A stretch of DNA of 64,000 nucleotides from Jaltomata sinuosa (GCA_003996215.1 QJPP01001807.1:222501-286500), one strand, 5' to 3'. Shown: positions 13,234 through 25,130, counted from the stretch's first letter. The notes: generated from the sequence alone by a model not told the origin. Numbers and translations are program-made.

Positions 13234-13502
13234 AACGTTCACTTAGAATCAAAATTTGAAAATTGGCTCTGAAATTCTATGGCAAACTCCTATTAACATT
13301 GTTAAATTCTTACACTTTTAATCAGTAGAATCATAATTTTATTAATAGTAGGTTGCTTACTTCATTTTTTAAGTTATTAGTTCATGCTTAATATAATTTG
13401 TTATTCATGTTATTCTTTTATTTCAAATAGAAAGGGAAAAAGGAGTTGCTTTTTGCATGTCAATTATCTCTTTCTAAAATTTTTATGAAACAAATGCATT
13501 AT
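13234..13502. other. AT-rich sequence, nothing recognised
   Basis: About 270 bp of AT-rich DNA following the A1 element. No coding, repeat or regulatory feature could be supported. Confidence 0.5.
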
Positions 13503-13661
13503 TGTTAGAAAATAATAGACCAAGAAGAAAGAAGAATATTGTAGAGAGGGAGAGAAGATCTTATTTCTTTTAAAGGATTAATTACAATGAAAAGAACTCC
13601 TTTTTTTATAGGGAAAAATTGACTTGGTCCCAAAGTTAAAGTTCCTAATTTTTCTCCAACA
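13503..13661 (-). repeat. Probable short Ty1/copia LTR
   Basis: On the reverse strand it begins TGTTGGAGAAAAATTAGG and ends TTTTCTAACA, has a TATA-like CCCTATAAAAAAAG inside, and lies about 260 bp downstream of a copia RNase H relic in the same orientation. This fits a 3' LTR of about 159 bp. A purine-rich GAGGGAG lies about 30 bp upstream. The boundaries rest only on the terminal TGTT/AACA pattern. Confidence 0.5.
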
Positions 13662-13924
13662 TTCACTATAACTTAAATACATTTATAAAACTCCCTCTTG
13701 AATGCCTAATTGATAGATAATGTGCCTCATTAACATCGTACTAGGAAAATTTTAGTGAAATTTTTTTTAATGAAGGGAAAAAAGCATACATATCTAATAA
13801 TACGCATTTTGGTTGTCTCATTAAAAATCTTATAAGGAATATTCAATAGGATAAAATCTCATAAGAGAAAAAGAGTATAATGCGTTTTAACTCCCTCTAA
13901 TGAGAACATCAATTCAAAGACTTG

Positions 13925-14275
13925 AATGTTCACACCTCAATTTTATGCACCATCTTCTCGAATGTTGTAGTTGATAGAGGCTTGGTGAATAAATTAGTCA
14001 TATTGTCACTCGAACGAAATTGTTTCACGTTGATATCACTATTATTTTAAAGCTCATGTGAGTAGAAAAGCTTTGGCTAAATGTGCTTCATTCTATTTAC
14101 TTTTATGAATCCTCCCTTTAGTTGAGCTATGCATGATGAATTATCTTCATATAAGATCTTGAGTATTTTGTCACATTTCAAGCCACATTTTTCTCGAATA
14201 AGTTGTATCATTGACCTCAACCATACACATTCTTAGCTTGCTTCATGATCAACTATTATCTATGCATGATTTAAC
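13925..14275 (-). pseudogene. Ty1/copia RNase H relic
   Basis: The reverse translation shows the C-terminal part of a copia polyprotein: HEAS*ECVWLRSMIQLIREK, then YEDNSSCIAQLKGGFIKVN, then LFTKPLSTTTFEKMVHKIE. These are hallmark plant copia RNase H strings. Stops interrupt it and upstream pol sequence is not recognisable beyond 14275. In a live element RNase H degrades the RNA strand during reverse transcription. The following leftward sequence contains the candidate LTR. Confidence 0.8.
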
Positions 14276-15781
14276 TGTCTTATGTCTATCAAAGAATGTA
14301 CTGTGTATTCAAAAAATTGACAATATTCATTAGGATAAATACATCATACGTAGACTTTCATTTACAATATACAAGTGACCTTATTTTTGTATCTCCATAT
14401 TAGTGTAAAACTATATCATACTCACAGTTATAGCACAATGTATACATACATCAATTGTACAAAGTATAGTACTTATGACCAATCAAATTCTGCAAGTTTT
14501 TCATTTCAGCAGATAATCTATTGCTTTTGAAAATTCTTCATGGGTTGCATTAATATAAATTAATGTGATTCTAGTAAATCAACCCTGATTGATTCATCCA
14601 TATGAGAATTATAAACAAGTTTTTAAAAAACTTGTGTATGCTTTAGGCATTTTGAATCCTTCAGGGATTTTCATATAAATTTTGTCAACTAACAACATCC
14701 AAAATTAAATATGTGACATCTTCTGGTGTCTAGACTATAGGTCCAAAAAGCTTTACGCGTACTAAGATGCATCATTCCACTTGATAAATATTTCTACAAT
14801 TAGCATGCTTAAATAAACATAGAATTTAGATTCTCACAATCTTTTACAATATTGTGCTATATCAAAGATATCTTCGATGCGATATTATTTTGTATCAGTT
14901 CACAATATGATATAAACTTATTGAGATCTCACCATTTTATTATTTTCAGGTACTTGAACCTCTCAAGAGGTTTCATGAAGTATTATGCCAGAAACTCTTC
15001 AAGAGCGCAATGCCTCCTTATTGTGATCATTCGCTCTTCTTCCCCTTTTCAAGGATTGTTGCATATGAAATCAATTGTTCTATCATGCTGCATACATGCC
15101 GTAAAATTTGTCCTTCAGGGACATTCAATAAGAGCATTTGCAGCTAAATATAAAATTAATTTTGGGTCAGCAAATGCTTCTAGCATTTGACTTGAATTAT
15201 CTTTTGAATAAGGATTATATTAATGATAATTCACAAGATATTTCATAAATGCTTATTCTCTCCCCTTTATGTTAGAAAAACTAACATATATCCTCTATAT
15301 TTTTTGAGGAATTTATCTTTGTGTATCATGGTATATTCATTAATTATATACCATAAATAAAAAATTATTAGATGATAAATTTTTTATTTCTGGCCCTTAA
15401 CCAATTGAGAAAAGGAGAATTAATCATAATTTTTTCCTCTGGTATATTCAGACCAACACATGAAGCTTTGTTCTTGTAAGAAATGATTTAGCTATTTATC
15501 TGTAGTATTTAACATCAAATCAGCTTGAATATTAATCAACATCATCAAGATGAATTGTCTTGGTTAGAGTCCAGTTTTGCAAACAATCTGAAGTCATTTA
15601 CATCCCAGAACTCATCCCAAATGATTTATAAGTGATCTAAGGGTCATACGACTTAGTTTTCAAGCCTAAAACAACATAAGTAGCGACTTAAAAGGTGAAA
15701 TAAATCTTGAGGTGTTACAATATCTTCTTATTGGGATCATTCATCCTCAAATGAAGTTCAAAGCTACGACGAAGCGAAAGA
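14276..15781. other. AT-rich region, no supported gene
   Basis: 1.5 kb of AT-rich sequence. One stretch is open on the plus strand (14852-15190, 112 codons) but it has no start context, domain or homology that I can recognise, and the reverse strand is interrupted. It may be a decayed transposon interior; I see no basis for naming one. Confidence 0.4.
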
Positions 15782-16071
15782 CACTACTAAAAAGAGCTCA
15801 AAAAGAGATGGACAAAAAAGGACGAACAACATCGCTCCAAGAAAGCGATGGCAAAAGCGACGTTGTCCGTCTCTGTTCTCATTTTTTTAAAATTTATATT
15901 TATTTTTTGGGAAAAGCAATGGATAGTGTCGCTTTTGCCATCATTTTTTTGTGGATTTTAGCGCCAATATTATTTACATATAATTAATATTTATTTTTTG
16001 ATATAAGCGACAGATAACATCGCATTTTTTTTTAAAAATTAACGACGCTGTCCGTCATTTATTTAAAATTT
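15782..16071 (+). mobile_element. CACTA-like transposon end with subterminal repeats
   Basis: CACTACTAAAAAGAGC at 15782 resembles the terminal CACTACTAGAAAA signature of plant CACTA elements. It is followed by short subterminal motifs in both orientations: AGCGATGG, AAAGCGAC, GTCGCTTTT, AGCGACAGA. Only one end is present because LTR element A3 begins at 16072. No transposase is seen, and the opposite end is not found beyond A3. Confidence 0.55.
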
Positions 16072-16725
16072 TGATATGATGACCATTTCGGCCATCTCCG
16101 CATTTACACATTCATTGTACTGTTAGAGCTTTTCTATAGCGACCTTAAGTTGTTTATGGCTTGCTGGGACCGATAGTTCGGTTCCCTGGTCGTTCATTTG
16201 GTTGTTTTGTTCGTTTGCCTATTTTAGAGCCTTAACTTAGGATATCATTGACTTTAATCAACATTTTTAGCTAACGTACTCAGATTTGAATTCTGACAGA
16301 TCCGTTAGCTCCGGAGCATTGAGTTTGGGCTAGTTAGACCTTTAGTCAAGGCCTGAAAACTTTCGGTGTGGGTTTTGTGTTGCTTTTTCTATTTTCAAGA
16401 CATTTAGAGTTGAAAGTGTAACTTTGGTCAGTTTTCGATGATCGGAGCTTCAGATTCAAAATTCGATAATTCCATCAGCTTCAGAATGTTGAGTTTGGGT
16501 TATATAGGTGGTTGGTTCGGGTTCCCGGTGAGCCGGGCTTATTTTGGCTAGTTGGTTCATTTTAGTTAGCATTGACTTGGGTCAAAATTTCTCCGAAATG
16601 ACCTCGTATGGAACGTCGTTCACTCTATTAATATTATTGGTTTTTGAATATCAGTTTCCGATTGTGCCCGAAATGCCCTGTGGAGTTTTAAAAAGTTACA
16701 GATTTTTAGCGTAGGCCAGGCCTTC

Positions 16726-16835
16726 AACGCAATAGCGCCTGCAACCGGCCAGTGCGATAGCGCCTTTCAAGCGTGATGGCACCTTGGCGCGTGGCTTCCT
16801 TTAGAGCGATGGCGCTGTGTTGGCGCTGACCAACT
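16726..16835 (+). repeat. Decayed AGCG palindrome cluster in A3 U3
   Basis: GCAATAGCGCC, GCGATAGCGCC, GCGATGGCGCTG and TTGGCGCTGACC occur in tandem, ending about 15 bp upstream of TATATATTT at 16845. These are diverged forms of the palindromes in the A1 3' LTR. The position relative to the TATA box is kept. Confidence 0.7.
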
Positions 16836-16844
16836 TTCCAGCAC

Positions 16845-16853
16845 TATATATTT
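16845..16853 (+). promoter_or_regulatory. TATA box of A3 LTR
   Basis: TATATATTT in the context CAGCACTATATATTTC, at the same place relative to the palindrome cluster and to the downstream TTTTCATTTTTCCAGC block as the A1 TATA box. Confidence 0.6.
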
Positions 16854-19481
16854 CTAAGTTTTCATTTTTCCAGCCATTTCCCCTTATTTCGCCCAACTCC
16901 AAACACAAATTCTCTCTACCAAATTGCTCTAAATTAGTTCCTAACCTTGGGGAAACCTTTATTCATCGACTATCCGTGCTTCGTCAATAGTTGGTAAGTC
17001 TTTTTCCCCAACTTGCTCTTCCTTTGTTTTCTAAGAAACCACCATTGTTGGAGAATTCTCAAATCTTGGAAATTCTTGTAGATTCTGCCCCATTTGTGAA
17101 TGCATGATCGTGGGTTCGTGGAACTCGGTGTTCGGGTGTAATTTCTCACTTTGAGGTAAGCTTTCTCGCTCAAAATTCTGATTTTGTTCTTAAAATTCCT
17201 TCTTTAAATCTCCTCTTGAGTGGGTTGTTTTTGAGCCTTTTCCTTAGCCAAAATTGCTCATTTTTGGAGCATGTCTTCTTGGCATATTTGTGGGCATCGT
17301 GCTTCTTTTTGTTTTCCATTTTGGGTTGTGGGGCCCGTGGGCCTGTCGGTGACCCAAATTTCGGCTCGACTATTATTATGGCAATATGGGTATCGTTAGA
17401 CTCATTTTTATGTGTTATTTATATTTATGATAGTTTGATTATCATTTGGAGCTTCTCGGAGCATTTCACCCTCAGATATTATCATGCCAGCAGCTTGTCG
17501 TCGGACTACAAGTAGGTTATAGTCCAAACTCCCTAGAATTTGCATATATCAGATAAAATTGAACTAATGGGCGTCCTTGGGTTGGGTTACTAGGTTGGCA
17601 CCACATAGCTTGACCGCTTTTCCATGATTCATGCATTTCTTTCATAGTTGCTATTATTACCTGTATGGTCCTATGTGGCCTTATTTTGAATCTGGACCAT
17701 AGATTGTGGGCTATTCGGGGGTGTCCGTGAGTCTCAGACATCGTTATCTTGATATTATGCTGGCAATCAGTGCTGTAGAGCAATTGGAGCTTGTGCAGGG
17801 CAAATAGGTTATTTGTGGGCCAGGGGCCACTATTGTGATTGTGTATACCATTCATCATGCATATAGAGGAAATTTCTTCATGATTTTACTATGATTTTGA
17901 CTTCGGGCCAACTATTGCTGGTTTTCAAAACCTTGCATGGCCCGTGGGGCCCATTTTCAGTCGAAATGATTTAAAAAGGGGTTTGGTATCGCTTTAATGG
18001 GTCTTCTTGGGGTATGGGAGAATTAAAGGATGTTTTATCACTATTTCCACTTATGCTAGACTCAGCGGGGTCGAGCGCTAGACTTGCTTACTACAACTTT
18101 CGGGGTGATGCTAGACTCGGTGGGGCCGTGTGCTAGGACTATTTGACTTACTGATTTAGACCTGGATACTCTTTGGGAAACTTTACTTGGAGATTTTGGA
18201 GATTGCGGAGCATCTAGTATGTTGGTCGGGGGCCTCCATGGACCTTGCCATTCTGAACCTGAGGCTACGTGCTGCGAATATCGAAGGAGAGGGGGGGAGT
18301 ATACGACGTGGTAGAGGTATACGGGTGTGACCTTCCATGGATCCCATTTTCACGACCTTATAGGACACCAAAAGTGGGTAACATACGGTACTACTATCAC
18401 TCTTGGCTTAGCATGGCATTTTATACCATTCATTTGTGTGAGGTTCCACCCTTGTTTGCTGTTTATTAATTGTACGCTCCAGTAGCATGGGATGCCGGAG
18501 GGCTTGTATTCACTTGTTTATATTCCTTGGGTGTATTGGCGCTCGTGGGACTGTAGGTAGACTTATTATTACTATTTTGCTCTATTGGTTCCTATTGTGG
18601 TTTTTATGAGTTCGGATATTGTTTAAGTTGTGTTGGGGTTCCCGTTATTAGCTTTTGACTTGATATTAGTAGGCTTATTTGGTTATTGTATCTTGTATAC
18701 GAGCATGATTATCGTTATATTTTATACCCTTCTCTATCCATTGAGGTTACCGGTATACCGCCTACTTTCTAAATCTCTCTTTATTTACTTATTGTTGCGA
18801 GGTTACGGGTACGTGCTTCTTCTGTCACTTGTGATGTATATTCTAGTAGCTAGCCATGTGTGTTGTTCTTGATTGTATCCCTTCCGTGCTAGCTTCCGTG
18901 TGTCTATTCATTGCCTTCTGTGACTATTTGTTTCTATTTTGTCTATTACTGCTCTTTTATCTTATATGTGCCCAGTCGGACTATGATACCTACTGGGTAC
19001 CTTATGCTTCACATTTGGTGCTCATACTACACTCTGCATCTTCTGGTGCAAATCCTAGTGTGAGCCATTGCCGCTAGCTCGTTGGAGACTTATGCGAGGA
19101 GCTGTTTTGGGATATCTTCGGACTGAGGGTGAGCTCTAGTGGATCAGAGCTTGGCTTTTAGTTTACTTTTTGTTGTTTGTACTCTACTACCATTCGGAGA
19201 CATCTGTATATATTATTTTGGATCGTTGTACTCTGCTGATGTAGTTCTAGCTCTATATTATGATACTAGGTTTTGGGTTTGGTTTAGCTTCAGCATATGT
19301 ATGTCTATGTTCCTGTTATCTATTTTTTTCATCTTGTTCCTTACTTCTGCTTATTAAACCGTTCTTCCACTTAAATTATTAGATAGTAGCCCATTACTGA
19401 CCATTTCGAGCTACGAGGATTGGTTCGCCTACTAGGGGGTTGTAGGTACCATCATGGCCAAGAAATTGGGTCGTGATAGCT

Positions 19482-19499
19482 TGGTATCAGAGCCCTAGA
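19482..19499 (+). other. A3 primer binding site
   Basis: TGGTATCAGAGC, the standard initiator tRNA-Met PBS, four bases after the LTR end. Confidence 0.9.
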
Positions 19500-19691
19500 T
19501 TCACCGGTATCATCGGTATAGGAGATAATGTCTAGTAGAGTCCTGCAGATCAGGGCGGAGATGTCCGTACTCAATCTTCGGGAGGGTATAGTTACATCTT
19601 AGGAAATATGACTCTCTTATTTGCTTCTGTATGATGCGTAATCCTTGGGAGCTTATGGAAATCTCACTTGTTCTCGTTCATTCTTTCTCAG

Positions 19692-21258
19692 ATGGCTCAT
19701 ACGAGATCGTCGGCATTGGGCGGGGATGAGCCTCCGACTCCAGCTAGGGGCTGGGGAGGTCATAGAGGTAGGGGTCGAGGACATCCCCTAGCAGCGGCAC
19801 CTGCTAGAGCTGCTAGAGTTGTGAGAGAGCCCGAGCATGACCAACAGCTGAAGTTTTCTCCCGAGCAGCATGTGGACCAGGGGGAAGCCCAGGTACCACC
19901 AGCTCACTCCCGTACCAGCTTCAGCCCCGACTCAATCTTCAGATGTTCGGGGTCTACTATTGCAGTTGTTGGGCATGATTGGAGAGCGGCCTTCTGAGGC
20001 AGCACAGACTTCCGCTCAGGGGGAAGCCCTGGGTGCACTGAGTTCAGGAGCGCAGCCTGTTGCTGTGGCTCCCCATGTAGAGGTTTTTATGGTCCCTTCA
20101 GTTGCACAACCTCTTGCTCCCCGCCAGGTTATGACAGAGACGGAGCAAAAGATGTTTGGTAGATGCTTAAGATTGGCACCTCCGCGGTTTGCTGGCACTC
20201 CTGTACATGACCCACATGATTTTATTACTACTTGTGAGGAGATGTTGCATCATTTGTGGTTGTTGGAGACTCACGGGATCGGTTATACTACATATCAGCT
20301 GGAGGGCCCAGTGAAGTTATGGTTGAGGGCCCAGGTTGCTTGCAGATCATCATCTTTACCTCCTTTGACTTGGTCCGAGTTCTACGAGGCCTTTATGGCC
20401 AAGTTCTTACCCCAAAGAGACCGGGAGCATCGACGAGAGAAGTTCACTAGACTTGCTCAGGATACTATGACTGTTTCAGATTACGAGACCCGTTTCCATT
20501 AGCTTGCTCCATTTGGTGCCATGATTATGCCTACTGAGTTCAACAGAGTCATTAGATTTGTTTGGGGACTACAAAGAGAGTTTAGTGATCCTGCAGAGAT
20601 ATTGGTTTCTAGTGGTCGATCATTTCAGGTTATTGCGGACTATGCCCGTACTGTAGAGGATTCGTGTTGTCATGTCACCGGGGCTAGAGATAAGAGACCT
20701 CGACATCAGTGTAGCTAAAGTGGTTCCAGATAGGGTGGTAGAGGTTTAGGCCAGTGGAGCCGAGGTTATCAGCCACAACCGCATCATGGTCAGACCAATC
20801 GATCGGTTCAGGCGTCACTTCAGGCTTCTGGTTCTCAGTTTGAGCAGGGTCAGAGCAGTCAGCGTGGTCACAGTGGTCAGTCTTTGAGAGGTACTACTTT
20901 TGGGGCATCAGGCTGAGGTGGCCACACAGGTTTGTCTCGACAGGGTGGGCTGTGCTATGAGTGTGGAGCCAGTGGTCATTTTGCCAGAGATTTCTCCCAA
21001 CGGGGTACAACCTTCTATGAGTGCGGAGTTAGTGGTCATTTTGCTAGAGATTTCCCCTAGCGGGGTACAGTTCAGCCAGCAGCTCTGCCAGCTTATCCTA
21101 TTCGCTCAGTTCAGCCACCAGCTCGAGGAGGTAGTGGTCAGGGTAGAGGTGGTGGCTCACGTGGCAGGACAAGTGGTAGGGATGATGGTCGGTCAGATCA
21201 AGGTCATCGTCAGTTCTATGCGGTACTGGGGAGACCAGAGGCAGAGGCCTCAGATGCC
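19692..21258 (+). pseudogene. A3 gag (broken), duplicated zinc knuckle
   Basis: Starts MAHTRSSALGGDEPPTPARG right after a TTCTTTCTCAG acceptor-like tract. A frameshift near 19900 separates the Arg/Gly-rich N-terminus from the capsid-like domain (about 20130-20500: APPRFAGTPVHDPHDF, WSEFYEAFMAKFLPQ, MTVSDYETRFH). A stop follows at 20500-20502, then the domain continues (MPTEFNRVIRFVWGLQ). Downstream are a stop at 20716-20718, a Gln/Ser/Gly-rich spacer and two tandem zinc-knuckle units, CYECGASGHFARDF and FYECGVSGHFARDF (about 20950-21057). Both have lost the final Cys, and the second also its first. Other members of this clade usually have one knuckle. Gag would form the particle and bind RNA. 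Confidence 0.85.
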
Positions 21259-21660
21259 ATGATTACAGGTATGATTTCTGTATGTTGTCAGCCAGCTTAT
21301 GCTTTATTTGATCCTAGATCCACTTGTTCATATGTATCTGCCTACTTTCTGCCTTGTTTGGGATTGGCTAGTGAGCCATTATCTGTGCCAGTTTCTTTTT
21401 TGACCCCAGTAGTAGATTCTTTAGTTGTGGATCGGATTGTGATATCTTGCATGATATCTGTTGGTGATTTGCAGACTTGGGGTGATTTGATGATCCTTGA
21501 TATGTTAGTTTTTGATGTGATATTGGACTAGTTATCCACTCACCATGCGGTTTTGGACTGTTATGCCAAGACCGTTACCATCGCCATGCCCTGTGTATCC
21601 CTGGTTGTGTGGCAGGGCTCTGTTAGCTGCGCACCGTCTGAGATCATATCTTGTCTTTGA
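21259..21660 (+). pseudogene. A3 aspartic protease region, truncated
   Basis: MITGMISVCCQPAYALFDPR followed by STCSYVSAYFLP matches the retropepsin core of this clade. The family reads LFDPGST at the catalytic loop, whereas here Gly is replaced by Arg (DPR). The strand leading to the family's DVILGMDWL reads DVILD then a stop (21531), and continues LSTHHAVLDCYAK and PSEIISCL up to about 21660, where homology stops at the B-element LTR. The enzyme would cleave Gag-Pol. Catalytic-loop change, stop and truncation make it inactive. Confidence 0.8.
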
Positions 21661-21810
21661 GCTACGAAGTTAAAACCTCTATTCTCCAAAATATCATCAG
21701 AATTAGAAAGAAAAGAAGAGAAAGAGGTGACTGTTTTCTCTCAAGAACAGGCAGAGGTCTTTTTCAAGTTCATCCCCAAAATCCAAAGGATTTCTCCGTA
21801 GTTTCTTCTC

Positions 21811-21822
21811 CAGGTATGTGGG
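21811..21822 (+). promoter_or_regulatory. Candidate leader 5' splice site in B LTR
   Basis: CAG|GTATGTGGG, a strong donor-like sequence shared with C (40884, 55887), E (42903, 50026) and G (63944). Paired with the CAG at 23352, four bases before the gag ATG, it predicts a 1.54 kb intron containing the PBS. Confidence 0.45.
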
Positions 21823-22652
21823 ATTTCACTAGTAGGTTCCTTTCACCCTTTAGGTCCCTAGAATTTAGCCAGTTCTTCAGTTCTCCATGAATTTGTACAG
21901 ACCTAGGGTTCCTAAATATTAGGGATTTATTGTGATTCAAATTCTACTGCTTATATTGATATCTATTTCATGTTTCTTGGAGAATTAGCATAGTCATGTA
22001 TGGAACTTAGAAACCCTAGCTTGTGTAAATTTCAGTATTTCATAGATTATGCTTGCTAGGTAGATTAGTCAGACAATCATGCTACAGAAATTCGAATGCC
22101 ATATCTTTCAGTATTTATATGTTGAATTCACATATTATATCAGTGTTTTTAGCTATCCAGTACTACCATTGCATTTTTAACTTTATATTCAGTTGGGAGT
22201 AAACTTAGCACCGAGCAGACAAAGGGATCAAGGCTCACCCGCCAGTTTAGGCTTAAACCTTTAGTAGCAATCCCTGAGTCCCAGAACTACGGCACCATCG
22301 TAGGTTCTAAAGGGGTCACCCGTCAGATTAAGCTTGACACACTTGTCCTTCATGGACATCAGTTAGTGCATCCACGTCAGGCTTGTTCGTACCCTTGGCA
22401 AGGTCACCCTTCCATCTAGGGTTACAAGTTGGCCCCATAGTTAGCTCAATTTGTGGTATGTCGGTTAATAGTATCTCTCACAGCCAGACTCATGTTGCAT
22501 TGATCTTATATTTAGTTATTCAGTTCAGCATGTGATATACTCATGATATTTATTTGGTCATTGTATCTCATCTTACTTCTTAGTTTATGCTTATATATAT
22601 ATTTCCGTGTTCAGTTATTATGTTGTTCAGCTTAGTCCATATCCCGCATGCT

Positions 22653-22707
22653 CAGTATATTCAAAATACTGACACATACTTTTGTGCTACATCATTTTAT
22701 GATATAG
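22653..22707 (+). other. Double hairpin module in B 5' LTR
   Basis: First stem CAGTAT (22653-22658) with ATACTG (22666-22671). Second stem CTACATCA (22687-22694) with TGATATAG (22700-22707, one mismatch). The B 3' LTR has CAGTAC/GTACTG for the first stem, so one base pair changed on both sides. Confidence 0.5.
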
Positions 22708-23144
22708 GTTCAGGCGCTCAGCATCCAGACCGCACTTAGTTTGACTCCCAGTCCGTACTCTGCAACTTCACTAGTGAGTCCTCATAGTTTGAGGATTATA
22801 GACATGCTTTACTTTTCAGTCTTCTTATTTCCATTTTTAGATTGTTAGAGTTAGCTGGGGGCATGTCCCAGAAACTCATATTAGTTAGAGGCTTTCAGAC
22901 ATAGACTAGATTCGGCTTGAGTTGTTAGTGTTGTTTTCAAACTTCATTATACTCTCTTATATATTTTATTTACTCAGACATATTTGGGTTTTGCCGCACT
23001 TCAGACATTAAACTATTTTTCAGCTTCCACACAATATATGCTTTTAACTTGAGATTGTAAAGATATGCCATGGGTTAGCTTGGGGTCACTTGTGACACTG
23101 AGCACTGTGTTGTATCTGGGGGTAGCCTGGGGGTGTGACAAACT

Positions 23145-23162
23145 TGGTATCAAAGCATCAGG
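23145..23162 (+). other. B primer binding site
   Basis: TGGTATCAAAGC, four bases after the LTR end, one base from the standard initiator tRNA-Met PBS. Confidence 0.88.
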
Positions 23163-23355
23163 TTTAAGTGTCCTAGGGTGTCTGAAAGTCGCGTCAAGTA
23201 GAGTCTTCTTCATAGGTGTGAAGCGTGCCATACTTATGGGGGTGAAGCTATGAGATGTCATTAGGAACAACTTCCCTATTTATTTTCCAGCTTATGCTAT
23301 AGAGTATGAACTTTGTTTAATGTCCTTCTAACCTGTGCTCTTCGCATTTCAGAAA

Positions 23356-24540
23356 ATGCCTCCCAGAAGAGCTAATGCCAGAAATCAGCCAGCACCAGCA
23401 GCTCTAGCAGACCCATTGAATGAGCAAGTCATGCATGCCGAATTTAGGGCTACTTTCCAAGTGCTTTCTCAAGCCATGACCACCCAGGTCAATCAGCAGG
23501 CTGTGGCACCAGCTCCGCCTCAGACTAATACTGCTGCAACAAGGATCCGGGACTTCACTCGGATGAACCCTCTGAAATTTCATGGGTCCAAATTAGAAGA
23601 GGATCCACAAGAGTTTCTTAATGAAATCCAGAAGGTGACTGACATTATGGGTGTCACTCTAGTCGAGAGTGCAGAGTTAGCCGCCTATCACTTGAAAGGA
23701 GTGGCTTACACTTGGTACCAACAGTGGAAGGAGTCTTGTTGTACAAATGCAGGACCAGTGGATTGGAACCAGTTCAAGGATGCCTTTCTGGACCGATTCT
23801 TCCCACTTGATCTCAGGGAAGCCAAGGTCCATGAATTTATCAACTTGAAGCAGAATGATATGAGCGTAAAGGAGTATGCACTCAAGTTCACACAGCTGTC
23901 TAAGTATGCCCCAATGATAGTAGCTGACTCCAGAGCTCGCATAAGCAAGTTCGTGTCTGGTGTGTCCAATAATGTGGTCAAGGAGTGCAAGACGACCATG
24001 CTTATTATGGAAATGGACATCTCCAGGTTGGTTACTTATGCTCAATAAATTAAGGAGGAGAAAATCAAAGAAAGGGGAAGAGATAGTAAGAGGGCTAGGA
24101 TAGGTGAGTTTAGCTACTCTCAGGAGAAGTCAGAGGGTGGTAATCACTCTTAATTTTGTCATAAGTCTTTAGCTCCAGCTCCAGCTCCATCTTCTGCCAG
24201 TGCCCTAGTGCCTAAATTCAACAGGGATTGACGGGATAGAGCATCTGGCTCTAAGTCCCAAGGTACATTTACTAGTGGGCGCACTCCTCCAGTGTGTAAG
24301 AAGTATGGTACGAACCATCAAGGTGAGTGCATGGCAGGTAGTGGAAATTTCTTTGGGTATGGTAAGCCAGACACATGATGAAAGAGTTCCCTGAAAATTC
24401 TCAAAAGGGCAGGGATACACATTCGCAGAATCAGGCCAGCTCTACAACAGCTCTAGGAGGTCACCCCACCCAGCAGGGTTCCTCGTCTGGTACAAGTGGT
24501 GTTCAGTGCCAGAACAGGTTATACGCCCTTTAGACTCCAC
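23356..24540 (+). pseudogene. B gag: open N-terminal half, decayed zinc knuckles
   Basis: MPPRRANARNQPAPAALADP starts at 23356, four bases after a CATTTCAG acceptor-like site. The capsid-like retrotransposon gag domain is open for about 230 codons (MNPLKFHGSKLEEDPQEFL, WNQFKDAFLDRFFPLDLREA, MSVKEYALKFTQLSKYAP) up to a TAA at 24046. The tail continues with Lys/Arg-rich sequence, further stops and two dead knuckles: CKKYGTNHQGEC has Tyr for the second Cys, and FFGYGKPDT lacks both leading Cys and the His. Gag would assemble the particle and package RNA. With no working knuckles and a stop it is inactive. Confidence 0.9.
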
Positions 24541-25130
24541 AAGACTAGGAGGATTCCCCTGATGTGGTCACGGGTACGTTATAAGTCTTCCATTTAGATG
24601 TTTATGCATTGTTAGATCCAGGGGCTACACTTTTCTTTATAACCCCATATATAGAAGTAAACTTCAGTGTCAGTCCAGAAATCCTCCCAGAATCTTTCTC
24701 AGTCTCTACTCCAGTTGGTGACCCAGTTATAGCTAGATGGGTATACAGAAATTTCCCTATCACAGTTTTCCAAAAAGTCACCTCAGCCAATCTTGTAGAG
24801 TTAGAAATGCCTGACTTCGATTTTATCCTAGGCATAGATTGGGTACATTCTTGTTATGCCTCAGTCGATTGCAGAACTAGGAGCATTCGGTTTCAGTTTC
24901 CAAATGAGCCAGTCTTAGAATGGAGGGGTAGTAGCTCAGTGCCTGTAGGTCGATTCGTCTCTTACCTTACGGCCAAAAAAATAATTCATAAGGGTATATC
25001 TATCATCTTGTTCGGGTTAAGGATTCAAACTCTGAGACCCCAACTCTTGAGTCAGTCCCTGTAGTAAATGAATTTCCAGAAGTGTTTCCAGAAGATTTTC
25101 TAGAGTTCCTCCCAAAAGGGAAATCGACTT
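24541..25130 (+). pseudogene. B aspartic protease
   Basis: Open from 24609 to 25064. ALLDPGATLFFITPYI carries the retropepsin DPGA catalytic loop, and [20 protein letters not shown] is the conserved ILGxDWL region. The linker [14 protein letters not shown], typical of the protease-to-RT junction, follows after a frame change near 25020-25060. The enzyme would cleave the Gag-Pol precursor. The protease core itself looks better preserved than the rest of B pol. Confidence 0.85.

Larger units (their letters stand above)
16072..19478 (+). repeat. A3 5' LTR, 3.4 kb
   Basis: Begins TGATATGATGACC and ends TCGTGATA (terminal CA changed to TA), followed directly by a canonical PBS. It is homologous along much of its length to the A1 3' LTR but strongly diverged, and lacks the 68-bp array. 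It contains a decayed GCGATAGCGC cluster at 16726-16835, a TATA box at 16845 and a GTAAG donor-like site at 17156. Confidence 0.85.
21661..23140 (+). repeat. B 5' LTR, missing its first ~0.55 kb
   Basis: Aligns with 28388-29859 of the B 3' LTR from AAAACCTCTATTCTCC onward and ends GGGTGTGACA. The U3 portion with the CCACGA..TCGTGG cluster is lost. It retains CAG|GTATGTGGG (intron start 21814) and the paired hairpins at 22653-22707. Confidence 0.88.

Noticed and set aside
14852..15190. 112-codon plus-strand open stretch
   Set aside because: No recognised domain; the region is decayed AT-rich DNA next to a reverse-strand copia relic.
23677..24045. Reverse-strand open stretches over B gag
   Set aside because: Antisense shadows of the open gag frame.
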